The position numbers and the translations under genes are program-made. From contig NZ_JAMQPN010000002.1 in assembly GCF_026151655.1 (NCBI RefSeq), forward strand, positions 186,001 to 250,000: 64,000 nt of DNA. The letters are read 5' to 3'. The DNA comes from Leptospira soteropolitanensis. Lineage in GTDB: Bacteria > Spirochaetota > Leptospiria > Leptospirales > Leptospiraceae. The notes beneath the pieces are model-generated. The model worked only from the letters and a program-made list of their open reading frames with translations. It searched no databases and was not told where the DNA came from. This document shows positions 54,458 to 64,000 of the stretch, piece after piece (the stretch's first letter is position 1; each line of letters begins with the position of its first letter).

Positions 54458-55051
54458 TTATTTCCAGCGAAGTTCGACTACTCTTTGTTTCGTAATTGGT
54501 TCCATTCCAGGTACCATCACCTTATATTCCAAAGATATGGGTCCTAAGTCCTCTAATCGAAAAGGGGACTTCTCTATTCCTTTATGTCGGAACTCTTCTT
54601 TCAAAAGGGCCCCTAAATAATGAAAGGAAACAACTATGCTGTTTTGGAATAAATTCCCTTCCATCCGTTCCGAAGAGTTTCCATATTTTAAGTACGCTAC
54701 ATAACCAGAACGAAACGTCTCTTTTCCAAGTCCATTGTAAGGTTTGGAAAGTACCAATCGAAACCCGGGTGTCTCTCTTGCCGTAAAATACAAAAAATTT
54801 CCAAAATCTTCAAAGGAGGGATTTACTTTTTTGAATAATTTTTGATCCAGATAAATCACATCTTTCTCTGTTTTGGGTTCTGTACAATCTAAAGGTTCAT
54901 TAAAATTATCACAGAATTGAAATGAGTTCGTTTCTAACCCGCCGCATCCTAAAATCAAAAAACAGAAAACCAGATTTAAAATTCTAGCTTTTCTATTGGT
55001 GAAAATTTGAGAAATAGATGTTGGATTAGGATTTGAATTTATTAAATTCAT
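54458..55051 (-). CDS. Hypothetical lipoprotein
   Basis: A 197-residue protein with a long positively charged N-terminus followed by a hydrophobic signal ending LILGC (Cys36). The mature part has two nearby Cys (QFCDNFNEPLDC) and is beta-rich at the end (ISLEYKVMVPGMEP). No family is recognised. It overlaps the DUF4416-like gene by 26 nt, the longest same-strand overlap in the window, and is the last gene of the minus-strand run beginning at eno. Confidence 0.6.
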   Translation of the reverse strand: MNLINSNPNPTSISQIFTNRKARILNLVFCFLILGCGGLETNSFQFCDNFNEPLDCTEPKTEKDVIYLDQKLFKKVNPSFEDFGNFLYFTARETPGFRLVLSKPYNGLGKETFRSGYVAYLKYGNSSERMEGNLFQNSIVVSFHYLGALLKEEFRHKGIEKSPFRLEDLGPISLEYKVMVPGMEPITKQRVVELRWK

Positions 55052-55559
55052 AGGATTCCCTTAGAGTGTTAAAAAAATAACTTACCTCTCTTTCTCGGAA
55101 GTAGTTTTGGGCCGATTCAGCTACCACCAATTGGCTTCTGGAAAAAAAATAGACTGTTTCTCCATAAACACCTTGGAATAAGTATGTCCGATGGAAATCA
55201 TCCTTTGATTTCGCAATGATGATGTTATGCGAAGTAACGTATCCCGGAATAAGAAGCACACTCTGGTCTTTTTTTTGTAATAGATTTTGGAATTCTAAAC
55301 ATTCTTTCTTTTTTTCTACTAATTCTTCCCTATGAATTCTTTGTTTAAAAGAAAGGACTTTTGTAAATCTTCCTGGATAGGCAAATTCCCTTTCTGTTTC
55401 ATCAGGAGTCCATTTGGAAAGTAAAACAGATTCATAGAGGATTTTAGAAAACCGTTTCTCTGCCATCGCCTTCAGTTCAAAAAGAATGTCTTCCTCTTGG
55501 TAGGAAAGAATGACAAAAAACGATGCGCCAGGCGGCCTTTCTAAAATCTCTTGTGGCAT
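55026..55559 (-). CDS. DUF4416-like protein
   Basis: A 177-residue soluble protein. The block LLIPGYVTSHNIIIAKSKDD with HRTYLFQGVYGETVYF matches the pattern I remember for DUF4416 (pattern of a GY segment, then HR-YL-GIY-E), with a final aromatic segment YFFNTLRESYEF. Function of the family is unknown. It sits between pmbA and the lipoprotein gene with spacing of 4 nt and an overlap. Confidence 0.6.
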   Translation of the reverse strand: MPQEILERPPGASFFVILSYQEEDILFELKAMAEKRFSKILYESVLLSKWTPDETEREFAYPGRFTKVLSFKQRIHREELVEKKKECLEFQNLLQKKDQSVLLIPGYVTSHNIIIAKSKDDFHRTYLFQGVYGETVYFFSRSQLVVAESAQNYFREREVSYFFNTLRESYEFNKFKS

Positions 55560-55563
55560 TTGG

Positions 55564-56943
55564 TTACTCTTCTGTCACTCCCGTAATGGTAAATCCATCG
55601 AGTAACATATAGGGAACAAAAGACGATTCACCCAGAAGTTCTCCTTCCTTGGAGATTGCTTCGATTTGGTTTAATGCTTCAAATGCATTCCCCACAATTT
55701 GTACCTCTCGGACGGGGACTTTCTCTCCATTTTCCAAAAGGTATCCCCCTTTGATCACTCCCGAAAAATCACCGGAGGCTCCATCTTTAGTTCCCGAAAT
55801 TCGGTTCACAAATAACGTTTTTCCCGGGAGTTTGAAAAACTCATCCTTAGAGGATATGCCTGGTGCAATCTGGAGTTGTTTTGGGCCACAACCAGGGAGA
55901 CTTTGGGCTCCACCGCTCGCAGACCCATTGGATTTTGGAAGGCCTGCTTTTTTCGCTTCATATGTATTGTAGAAGTAGGTATTTAAAACTCCCTCTGTTA
56001 GGACTGATTTTTTTGAAGTTGGAAGGCCTTCGCGGTCAAATCCAGTTGAACCCATCAAACTATTGTTCGTTGGATCATCCCAAATGGAAAGTAAAGAAGA
56101 GGCAACTTTTTTGCCGAGTTTATCTGCCATTTTTGATTTTCCTTTCCGGAGACTGGTTCCATTTAAAGAACCAACAAAAAGTCCGAGAAAAAATGAATAC
56201 ACAGCATCGGGGGGAAGTAAAACCTTTCCTTGGAATCCAGAGATGGGTTTGGAATAGAGCGCTCCCATACATTTGTCTCCAAAATTCATAAAGGCCTTTT
56301 TCCACAGAGTTTGGAATTGGTTTTTGTCAAACCCACTGGCAGAATCATAATCAAAACTTCCGACTAAATCCCCATCCACACCCATTCCCATCACCGAAGC
56401 AGAAAGTTCTGCACCCAGTTCATGGGCCATCACTCCCTTGGAAGAAACGATGAGTTTGTAACCCTTGCTAATCGAAAAATCTCCCGAGTCAATATTGACC
56501 TTGGAATACAAATCATTTCTCCAACTAAGAGCTTCTTTTGCAGTATTGACTAAATCCTCAATTCCCATTGTATCTAAGGATTCATCATATTGATTGAAAT
56601 GATTCGAAATGGATTCTGGTTCCGGAAGTCCCAAATCAAAATCTGGCGTGGATTGGCTTTTTGCTAAACTATAAGCTTCTTCAATCGACTGATAAAGGCT
56701 TGGGATATGATTGGAAATGATAAAACCTTGGTTTCCCTCGTGGATCACACGAATTCCAAACATATTTTCTTCGGTCGCCGTACAGTTGTTTAAGTCATTT
56801 TTTTCTAAACTGACATCTTCAGAATATCCATAACTCGAATAAATTTCGACTTGGTCGATTCCATTTGTTTTTGCTTTTTTGACTAAATTAGAAAGTAAAT
56901 CTTTTTGGTCGTTCAAACGTTTTTCAATTGAATTACGATCCAT
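55564..56943 (-). CDS. pmbA: PmbA/TldE-type partner of TldD
   Basis: A 459-residue protein of the TldD/PmbA family. It lacks the HExxxH zinc motif, as expected for the PmbA/TldE subunit that pairs with TldD to form a heterodimeric protease, while sharing blocks such as GVLNTYFYNTYEAKKAG and GDFSGVIKGGYLLENG. TldD-PmbA degrades unfolded or modified peptides and processes some peptide natural products. It overlaps tldD by one base (TAATG). Confidence 0.9.
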   Translation of the reverse strand: MDRNSIEKRLNDQKDLLSNLVKKAKTNGIDQVEIYSSYGYSEDVSLEKNDLNNCTATEENMFGIRVIHEGNQGFIISNHIPSLYQSIEEAYSLAKSQSTPDFDLGLPEPESISNHFNQYDESLDTMGIEDLVNTAKEALSWRNDLYSKVNIDSGDFSISKGYKLIVSSKGVMAHELGAELSASVMGMGVDGDLVGSFDYDSASGFDKNQFQTLWKKAFMNFGDKCMGALYSKPISGFQGKVLLPPDAVYSFFLGLFVGSLNGTSLRKGKSKMADKLGKKVASSLLSIWDDPTNNSLMGSTGFDREGLPTSKKSVLTEGVLNTYFYNTYEAKKAGLPKSNGSASGGAQSLPGCGPKQLQIAPGISSKDEFFKLPGKTLFVNRISGTKDGASGDFSGVIKGGYLLENGEKVPVREVQIVGNAFEALNQIEAISKEGELLGESSFVPYMLLDGFTITGVTEE

Positions 56944-58328
56944 TATTTACCACCGAGTAATACTTTTGTGCGAACATAAGGCCCACCAGCATCCACTTTG
57001 GCAGGTTGTCCTTTTCCACAATGTCCCGAACCCAAATCCCATTTGAATTCTTTGGATACCATATCTACATTTTGCAAAACATCAAAAGCAAGACCTGAAA
57101 CCGTCACACCTTTCAAAAGATCAGTGATCTTACCATTTTGGATGCGATAGGCTTTTTGTACGGCAAACATAAATTCACCTGTCGCATCGGCTTGGCCGTT
57201 TTTGGCTCCGTCCAAATAGTATCCATCTTTTGTACTTGCGATCATTTCTTCCAAACTGGAATCTCCAGGCGTAAGGAAAGTATTACGCATACGGATGAGG
57301 GGTACATCTCCATACTCCCAAGCCCTTGCAGATCCCGTTGGAGCCACTCCAAATCGTTCTGCGGTTTCCCGATTGTGAAGATAAGAAGAAAGAATTCCAT
57401 TTTTAATAATGACTGTGTTTGTGGGAATGACTCCTTCATCATCCACAGGGATGGAACCACCGGCACCCTCATAATATTCAGAATACCCTGAGTCGCATAA
57501 CGTAACGAGGTCAGAACCAACTCTATGACCAATTTTTCCTTGGGCTACAGATCCAGACAAAACAAAGTCTGCTTCTACGGTATGCCCGATGGCTTCGTGA
57601 ACCAGGAGACCCACAATCGAAGGAGATAAAATGACAGTGGAAAGGCCACCGTCGGGGAGAGAACTGGAAAGTAAATCCACAGCAGTTTTACATGCTTCGT
57701 CAGAAATTTCAGTGGGTGACTGGGAACGAAAGAGACAATCCCATCCTCCTGTCACACCAATCGAATGAGAGCCGGATTCCATCTTTCCATCTTCTTTGGC
57801 TACAGCAGAGACTCGAAATTCTGGTCGTACCATACTAAAAAAACTATCCGCTCCATCGGTAGTCACGATGGCTTTTTCTTCATAAATTTCAGAATACCCA
57901 CAACCAACCGATTGGAGTTTTGCCGATTGTTTGGCGGCAGCATTTTGGATGTCTAAAACAAGTTTTAATTTTTCTTCTACCGTTCGATTACGAAAGTCTT
58001 CAATCCCTTTCCCAATAAAATCACCAATGGCAAAGTTTGCTTTTGGTAAGTTTGGGATTTTGTCCTTTCGCAGAGCAGAGGATAGGCGAGCCGCTTTTTT
58101 AGCCACTTGAATGGCATTTTGAATGGAAGACTTTGAAATTTCGCTGGTGGATGCAAAACCCCAAGTTCCGGCTTCCAAAACCCGAACCCCAATTCCCGTT
58201 CTTTTGCGAAGTGCCGTAGATTCCACTCGTCCCCTTTCGGCAAAGAAGGAACGACTTTCTTTATGGTGGTATCTTAGTTCGACAAATCCGGACTCTTCGG
58301 CCAAACATTCTTTTAATAGGTTTCGCAT
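56943..58328 (-). CDS. tldD: Metalloprotease subunit TldD
   Basis: A 461-residue zinc protease subunit. The HEAIGH motif (HExxxH) with following EADF near residue 265 gives the zinc site, and SGHCGKGQP near the C-terminus supplies the family's Cys ligand region. With PmbA it forms the TldD/E protease that clears unfolded peptides in the cytoplasm. It is transcribed after the hydrolase gene; no peptide precursor gene is seen nearby. Confidence 0.93.
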   Translation of the reverse strand: MRNLLKECLAEESGFVELRYHHKESRSFFAERGRVESTALRKRTGIGVRVLEAGTWGFASTSEISKSSIQNAIQVAKKAARLSSALRKDKIPNLPKANFAIGDFIGKGIEDFRNRTVEEKLKLVLDIQNAAAKQSAKLQSVGCGYSEIYEEKAIVTTDGADSFFSMVRPEFRVSAVAKEDGKMESGSHSIGVTGGWDCLFRSQSPTEISDEACKTAVDLLSSSLPDGGLSTVILSPSIVGLLVHEAIGHTVEADFVLSGSVAQGKIGHRVGSDLVTLCDSGYSEYYEGAGGSIPVDDEGVIPTNTVIIKNGILSSYLHNRETAERFGVAPTGSARAWEYGDVPLIRMRNTFLTPGDSSLEEMIASTKDGYYLDGAKNGQADATGEFMFAVQKAYRIQNGKITDLLKGVTVSGLAFDVLQNVDMVSKEFKWDLGSGHCGKGQPAKVDAGGPYVRTKVLLGGK

Positions 58329-58360
58329 AACTTCCCTTCCTTATATTTTAATGACGATAA

Positions 58361-59374
58361 TTATGGTTTGATTTGCGAATCAAAAAATTCGAGTAGAATC
58401 CGAGGAAGCCATCTTCCTTCAGGATTGTCCGGAGAGGGATCACTGATAAATCCAACATGTCCGCCTTTTTCCGTAAGAACGGTTTGTAATAGGGGATAGG
58501 ACTTCCAACGAATTTCGTGCCAAACTTCAGAAGGAACCACTGGATCATCATCCGCATGGACAATGAGTCCAGGAACTTTGATTCCACCGAGATATTTGAC
58601 ACTGGAACAAATATTGTAATATTCCAATACATTCGCATAACCAGAAATTGGTGCTGTAAAAAAATCATCAAAATCAAAAAATGATTTACTTCGCAATACT
58701 CTTTCTTTCATTTTATCAGAGATTTCATAAACCCCTGAGGTTACCTTTTCTTTCATGGTATCCAAAAAATGATCGCGGTAAAAATTACCTGCCCTCGAAT
58801 CAATAAAGTCACAACTCCGTTTTAAATCTAATGGAGGGGATGTGGCCGAAAATGCCTTCGAATAATGTTCCCTTTTTTCTCCAAAAAATTTGATCACCAT
58901 ATTGGCAGATAAGGAAAATCCAGAAACAAATATGGATTTAGTAAAATGTTTATATATGTATTTTAATACGGCTTCTAAATCTTCCGATTGGCCGGCATTA
59001 TAAGGTTTTTTGGCAATACCGAACCCGCGACCACAGTTCCGTAAATTCATACGAACCACCCCATAACCACGATTAAGCGCTTCTTTTCCAGCACTGACCA
59101 TATAATGGGATTCAGAACTTCCTTCCATCCCATGAATGAGAAGTAAATAGTATCCGTTCCATTGGGAGGCATTTTTTCGAACTAAAGAAAGAGGGGGGTT
59201 GTGTTCTAACCAAAGCAAATCCCCAGACCCATCGTTTGTGGGAATGAGGATACTCTCTGAATAATACTCATCCTCCAAAGAATTGTCTGGAGGAAAGAGT
59301 ACGTTGTAGACAGTTTGTAAATGCCTACCTTCTAAAAATCTTCTAGGTTTGAATTCTCTGTTAGACGACGTCAA
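58361..59374 (-). CDS. YheT-family alpha/beta hydrolase
   Basis: A 337-residue hydrolase with TTG start, overlapping clpP by 14 nt. The N-terminal [17 protein letters not shown] is the characteristic opening of the YheT/ABHD1-3 group; [15 protein letters not shown] holds the oxyanion region, [15 protein letters not shown] the nucleophile Ser, and DDPVVP and GGHVGF the Asp and His. Members are esterases or lipases of unclear substrate. No signal peptide. Confidence 0.83.
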   Translation of the reverse strand: MTSSNREFKPRRFLEGRHLQTVYNVLFPPDNSLEDEYYSESILIPTNDGSGDLLWLEHNPPLSLVRKNASQWNGYYLLLIHGMEGSSESHYMVSAGKEALNRGYGVVRMNLRNCGRGFGIAKKPYNAGQSEDLEAVLKYIYKHFTKSIFVSGFSLSANMVIKFFGEKREHYSKAFSATSPPLDLKRSCDFIDSRAGNFYRDHFLDTMKEKVTSGVYEISDKMKERVLRSKSFFDFDDFFTAPISGYANVLEYYNICSSVKYLGGIKVPGLIVHADDDPVVPSEVWHEIRWKSYPLLQTVLTEKGGHVGFISDPSPDNPEGRWLPRILLEFFDSQIKP

Positions 59375-59969
59375 TTGTGTTTACGATCTTATCTACAATC
59401 CCGTAAGCCAAAGCTTGGTCGGCATCCATATAATAATCGCGGTCTGTGTCTTCTACCAACTGTTCGTAAGTTTTGCCACATGCATCCGCTAACATTTGGT
59501 TGAGTTTTTCTTTGGTTTTGACAATGTCCTGTGCATGGATGAGTAAATCCGTAGCAGGTGCTTGGATTTGTCCACCAATGGATGGTTGGTGGATCATCAC
59601 TCGACCATTCGGCCAAATGTAACGATTTCCTTTTTTTCCACCAATGAGAAGGATAGAACCCATTGAGGCAGCCATTCCCATACAGACTGTATGTACTGGT
59701 GAGGAAATCATTTGCATGGTGTCATAAACGACAAGTCCAGAGGTGACAACACCACCGGGGCTATTGATATAAAACGTAATTGGTTTTCCAGGATCTACCA
59801 TTTCCAAATACATCAGTTTGGCAGTGAGTTCCTTGGAAGATTCATCAGTGACTGGACCCCAGAGAAAGATTTTCCGTTTTTCCAGGAATTTCTTACCCAT
59901 GTTTTTGTCGCTAATGAGATCTTGGATGGTTTCGGTGATTTCTTTTTCTGGTGTTTCTTCTTCTGGCAT
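59361..59969 (-). CDS. clpP: ATP-dependent Clp protease proteolytic subunit
   Basis: A 202-residue serine peptidase that forms the double-heptamer chamber used by Clp ATPases. The catalytic triad is Ser102 in AASMGS, His127 in IHQPS and Asp174 in EDTDRD. The acidic N-terminus (about 1-25) precedes the usual start of the fold. Its place between an ftsB-like gene and hydrolase rather than beside clpX or tig suggests it may be one of two paralogues, as known in Leptospira. Confidence 0.95.
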   Translation of the reverse strand: MPEEETPEKEITETIQDLISDKNMGKKFLEKRKIFLWGPVTDESSKELTAKLMYLEMVDPGKPITFYINSPGGVVTSGLVVYDTMQMISSPVHTVCMGMAASMGSILLIGGKKGNRYIWPNGRVMIHQPSIGGQIQAPATDLLIHAQDIVKTKEKLNQMLADACGKTYEQLVEDTDRDYYMDADQALAYGIVDKIVNTIDVV

Positions 59970-59970
59970 A

Positions 59971-60435
59971 TTAATTCAGTCTTTTGTGATTAGACATAGG
60001 TTGCAAGCGTTTCAGCTTGAAGTAAACGCCTAGAATCAGGAAAACACTGAAAGAAATAAAAAAGAAACGTAACAAAAAGAGCGGAGGCTCTTTCCATTCC
60101 CCGCCAAGCCCTGCCGTATGCAGGGAAGCCGGAAGGGCTTTTGTTTTTTGCGTCAAAGGCGAAGGCATTTCTTCGAATTTCAATACATGAGCAGTTTCAG
60201 AAAGTAAATAGTACTTCCTTGCTTCCTGTTCTAAGGCATAAACATCATTTTTTAGGCGGCGTTCCTTTTCTTCCAACCCTTGGTTTTCGACCACAAGCCT
60301 CTCTACTTCCGCATTGAGATTTTGTAATTCCTTCTCGAGGCGCATACGTTCGGCAATCCCAGACTCGGACAAAAGTCCAAGATAGATACCAGCGCAAATA
60401 TACGTTACGAGTAGGGAGGCTTTCGTTGGTGTCAT
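59971..60435 (-). CDS. FtsB/DivIC-like septum protein with extra C-terminal span
   Basis: A 154-residue protein with an N-terminal span (about 7-25), a coiled coil (about 30-70, [17 protein letters not shown]) and [16 protein letters not shown], the DivIC/FtsB pattern. It directly follows eno, as ftsB does in many bacteria. Unlike normal FtsB (~100 residues), it has a Pro-rich linker and a second hydrophobic span (about 119-138), so both ends may be cytoplasmic. It is probably a division protein; the extension is unexplained. Confidence 0.75.
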   Translation of the reverse strand: MTPTKASLLVTYICAGIYLGLLSESGIAERMRLEKELQNLNAEVERLVVENQGLEEKERRLKNDVYALEQEARKYYLLSETAHVLKFEEMPSPLTQKTKALPASLHTAGLGGEWKEPPLFLLRFFFISFSVFLILGVYFKLKRLQPMSNHKRLN

Positions 60436-60436
60436 A

Positions 60437-61753
<1,317 letters not shown>

Positions 61754-61860
61754 CTAAGGGATAATTTACTCCCAGTCTTAGGAAATTTAAGCCTCTGACA
61801 ATAAACTTTTTCGACAAAGAGCCTCGTTCCAGAAAAATGACTTAAAAAGAAGAGGGAACC

Positions 61861-63666
61861 GTGAACGAACGCCAACAATTCACCCGCAATTTTTCCATCA
61901 TTGCCCATGTCGACCACGGGAAGTCCACTCTAGCGGATCGTTTGCTTGAGATTGGTCTTGTCACCGACCAAAGGACTAAAAAAGACCAAATCCTCGATTC
62001 TATGGACATCGAAAGGGAACGTGGGATCACTATCAAAGCTAACAATGCGTCCTTCGATTACCATGCCAAAGATGGAAATATTTATCATCTCAATTTAATC
62101 GACACTCCCGGCCACGTAGACTTTACCTACGAAGTGTCACGTTCCCTTGCTGCCTGCGAAGGGGTTTTACTCATTGTGGATGCAAGTCAAGGGGTAGAGG
62201 CACAAACTTTGGCCAATTTATATTTGGCAATGGATCTTGATCTTCGCATAATTCCCGTTATTAACAAAATTGATCTACCTTCTGCTGATATTGACAAATG
62301 TAAATTGATGATTGAAGAGTCACTCGGCCTCAATCCGGATGAAGCCATTCCCATTTCGGCAAAAACCGGTCTTAATGTACAAGATGTTTTAGAGGCCATT
62401 TGTTATTTACTGCCTCCACCCAAAGGGGATGTCAATGCACCCCTCAAAGCACTCATTTATGATTCCTTTTTTGATACCTATATGGGCGTGGTCGCCAAAG
62501 TTCGGTTATTTGATGGAAAACTTCGCAAAGGGGAAGTGATCCATATGATGAACATAGGCCGCCAGTTTACTGTGACTGAAGTTGGGATCAATCGTCTCTC
62601 TATGGTAGCTTGTGAAGAACTCCAAGCAGGAGATGTAGGTTATGTGGTGGCTGGGATGAAAAAGATGGGAGATGCGAAAACTGGGGACACCATCACTCAT
62701 GCCAATAGACAAACAGCAGAAGATGTAAAAGGATTTAAAGACGCAAAACCTATGGTATTTGCTGGTCTATTTCCCATTAACGGGGAAGACTTCGATGCCC
62801 TTGTGGATGCGATCGAAAAACTAAAGTTAAACGATTCGGCACTTACCTTCGAAAGAGAAAATTCCGCTGCACTTGGATTTGGATTTCGGGTGGGGTATCT
62901 TGGCCTTCTTCATATGGAAATAGTACAGGAGCGTTTAGAAAGAGAATTTAACTTAGCCCTGATCACAACAGCACCTTCTGTCAAATTTCGAATCACTACG
63001 ACCAAGGAGGATGTGATCGAAGTAGACAACCCAAGTAAATGGCCTGATCCCATTTTAATTGGGAAATCTGAAGAACCATTTGTCAAAGCCACGATCATTG
63101 CACCCGAAGCGTATGTGGGGAATATCATGTCCCTTGTGATTGAAAAACGCGGGATCCATATGGATACGGTTTATCTTTCTAAAGACAAACTCCAACTCAC
63201 TTATGAACTGCCTTTGGCGGAACTTATTTTTGAATTCTACGATAAACTCAAATCTTATACCAAAGGTTATGCTTCCTTGGATTACGAAGAAGTAGGGTAT
63301 AGAGATTCCAAACTGGTACGGATGGATATCCTTGTGAATGGAGAGCCGGTAGACGCCCTATCCTCTATTGTACACAAATCCAAAGCAGAAGAACGTGGAC
63401 GAGTCATCATTGAAAAATTAAAAGACCTCATCCCACGCCATCAATTTATGATCCCACTCCAAGCGGCCATTGGTTCGAAAGTGGTCGCTCGGGAAAGTAT
63501 ATCTGCCCTTCGCAAAAACGTAACGGCAAAGTGTTACGGTGGGGATATATCTCGTAAGAAAAAACTTCTCGAGAAACAAAAAGAAGGTAAAAAACGAATG
63601 AAACAAATTGGAAACGTAGAAATTCCACAGGAAGCATTCCTTTCCATTTTGAAAACCGGAGATTAG
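61861..63666 (+). CDS. lepA: Elongation factor 4 (LepA)
   Basis: A ribosome-associated GTPase that can back-translocate stalled ribosomes. GTG start with GAGGGAA ribosome site. The 601-residue protein has [14 protein letters not shown] (G1), DTPGHVDF (G3), NKIDLP (G4), EF-G-like domains II-V and the LepA-specific C-terminal [17 protein letters not shown]. Divergent from eno. A stem-loop follows at 63689. Confidence 0.97.
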   Translation: MNERQQFTRNFSIIAHVDHGKSTLADRLLEIGLVTDQRTKKDQILDSMDIERERGITIKANNASFDYHAKDGNIYHLNLIDTPGHVDFTYEVSRSLAACEGVLLIVDASQGVEAQTLANLYLAMDLDLRIIPVINKIDLPSADIDKCKLMIEESLGLNPDEAIPISAKTGLNVQDVLEAICYLLPPPKGDVNAPLKALIYDSFFDTYMGVVAKVRLFDGKLRKGEVIHMMNIGRQFTVTEVGINRLSMVACEELQAGDVGYVVAGMKKMGDAKTGDTITHANRQTAEDVKGFKDAKPMVFAGLFPINGEDFDALVDAIEKLKLNDSALTFERENSAALGFGFRVGYLGLLHMEIVQERLEREFNLALITTAPSVKFRITTTKEDVIEVDNPSKWPDPILIGKSEEPFVKATIIAPEAYVGNIMSLVIEKRGIHMDTVYLSKDKLQLTYELPLAELIFEFYDKLKSYTKGYASLDYEEVGYRDSKLVRMDILVNGEPVDALSSIVHKSKAEERGRVIIEKLKDLIPRHQFMIPLQAAIGSKVVARESISALRKNVTAKCYGGDISRKKKLLEKQKEGKKRMKQIGNVEIPQEAFLSILKTGD

Positions 63667-63688
63667 AAGTTTACAATAAAGTTTAAAC

Positions 63689-63714
63689 ATCTGCCAATCA
63701 TACCATTGGCAGAT
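63689..63714 (+). terminator. Hairpin after lepA
   Basis: A perfect 10-bp stem (ATCTGCCAAT at 63689-63698 and complement at 63705-63714) with a 6-nt loop, 22 bp past the lepA stop. No T-tract follows (TCAAAA), so it is a possible transcription-end or mRNA-stability hairpin rather than a standard intrinsic terminator. Confidence 0.5.
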
Positions 63715-63771
63715 TCAAAACAATCAAGCTCCCCTTATCTGATGAACGATTATAAACAAGGTTGATACCAA

Positions 63772-64000
63772 ATGAATCTTGTCCCTTCCGATCCTTTTGA
63801 TCATTCCCGCTTTTTCCCCGATCTTCCAACTAGAATTTCTGAAATCCACTTGGTAGCTACATTGAATCCATTACTACTAACCGAGGCGAATTCCTCACAC
63901 AATCTAGTGACTCAGTCAATGCCAAGACTCCATATCATTCGTGATGACTTACTTCCTTTTGGTTTTGGAACAAAGTGGCGGAAGGCATTTGGTATCCTCC
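63772..64000 (+). CDS. PLP-dependent enzyme of the ACC deaminase/D-cysteine desulfhydrase type, 5' part
   Basis: An open frame from ATG 63772 to the window end (76 codons). RLHIIRDDLLPFGFGTKWRKA resembles the family's early RDDL-GNK-RK block, in which the Lys (here in GTKWRK) binds pyridoxal phosphate. Members deaminate D-amino acids or 1-aminocyclopropane carboxylate. The C-terminal remainder and thus the exact subgroup lie outside the window. Confidence 0.6.
   Translation, partial: MNLVPSDPFDHSRFFPDLPTRISEIHLVATLNPLLLTEANSSHNLVTQSMPRLHIIRDDLLPFGFGTKWRKAFGIL

Overview
This window looks like a chromosomal segment of a spirochaete of the genus Leptospira or a close relative. The DNA is AT-rich and encodes a diderm cell (an LptD-type LPS-assembly protein, many lipoproteins with short spirochaete-style lipoboxes) with an unusually heavy signalling set (GGDEF/EAL, SpoIIE-type phosphatase, STAS proteins, a receiver-histidine kinase). 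Species assignment is inference from protein character only. No rRNA, tRNA, CRISPR array, insertion sequence or prophage was seen; genes are densely packed, often with 1-26 nt overlaps.

Layout. 1-5590 (+): peptidoglycan precursor cluster murE(partial)-mraY-ftsW-murG-murC, without murD between mraY and ftsW. 5595-8616 (-): murF-purE-purK. 8668-11918 (+): an oxidoreductase, a UbiB/ABC1-type atypical kinase and lspA, closed by a strong hairpin terminator. 11974-14600 (-): a nitrilase-fold protein lacking the catalytic Cys and a large spirochaete-type protein of unknown function, divergent from a MoxR ATPase / VWA pair and a PrsW-like protease (14714-18113, +). 18124-22656: a membrane protein with small beta-barrel (LSM-like) segments, a SpoIIE-type phosphatase with its TPR/LSM-like partner, and a STAS protein. 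22765-30059: a short unlisted ORF of 59 codons, a c-di-GMP phosphodiesterase, an M48 protease, a MORN lipoprotein, a UvrD-type helicase, a receiver-kinase and a small DUF6166-like protein.

30233-38855 (+): lptD, a polyprenyl-phosphate sugar transferase, gatC-gatA, hisF and a sodium:solute symporter. 38876-44002 (-): folD, an acetyl-xylan-esterase-type hydrolase, cysS, an rRNA/tRNA methyltransferase and a lipase lipoprotein, all overlapping. 44058-50736: asnS and a TPR protein (+), then (-) an NSS transporter with a newly noticed 38-residue membrane partner, a DinG/XPD-type helicase and an LPP20-like exported protein. 50836-53188 (-): a short coiled-coil protein, a SurA-like lipoprotein and a double-XRE regulator with a 15-bp inverted-repeat operator. 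53262-54371 (+): second STAS protein and a dolichol/diacylglycerol-kinase-type membrane enzyme. 54458-61738 (-): an apparent operon eno-ftsB-like-clpP-hydrolase-tldD-pmbA-DUF4416-lipoprotein. 61861-64000 (+): lepA and the start of a PLP enzyme.

The most notable observations are the 38-residue single-span ORF translationally coupled to the NSS transporter (49037-49153), the 59-codon ORF in the largest gap, the palindrome between the divergent LSM-like/phosphatase genes, and a run of signalling or enzyme domains that have lost key residues (nitrilase Cys, DinG fourth Fe-S Cys, GGDEF motif, kinase G1 box). None by itself amounts to a demonstrated new system.
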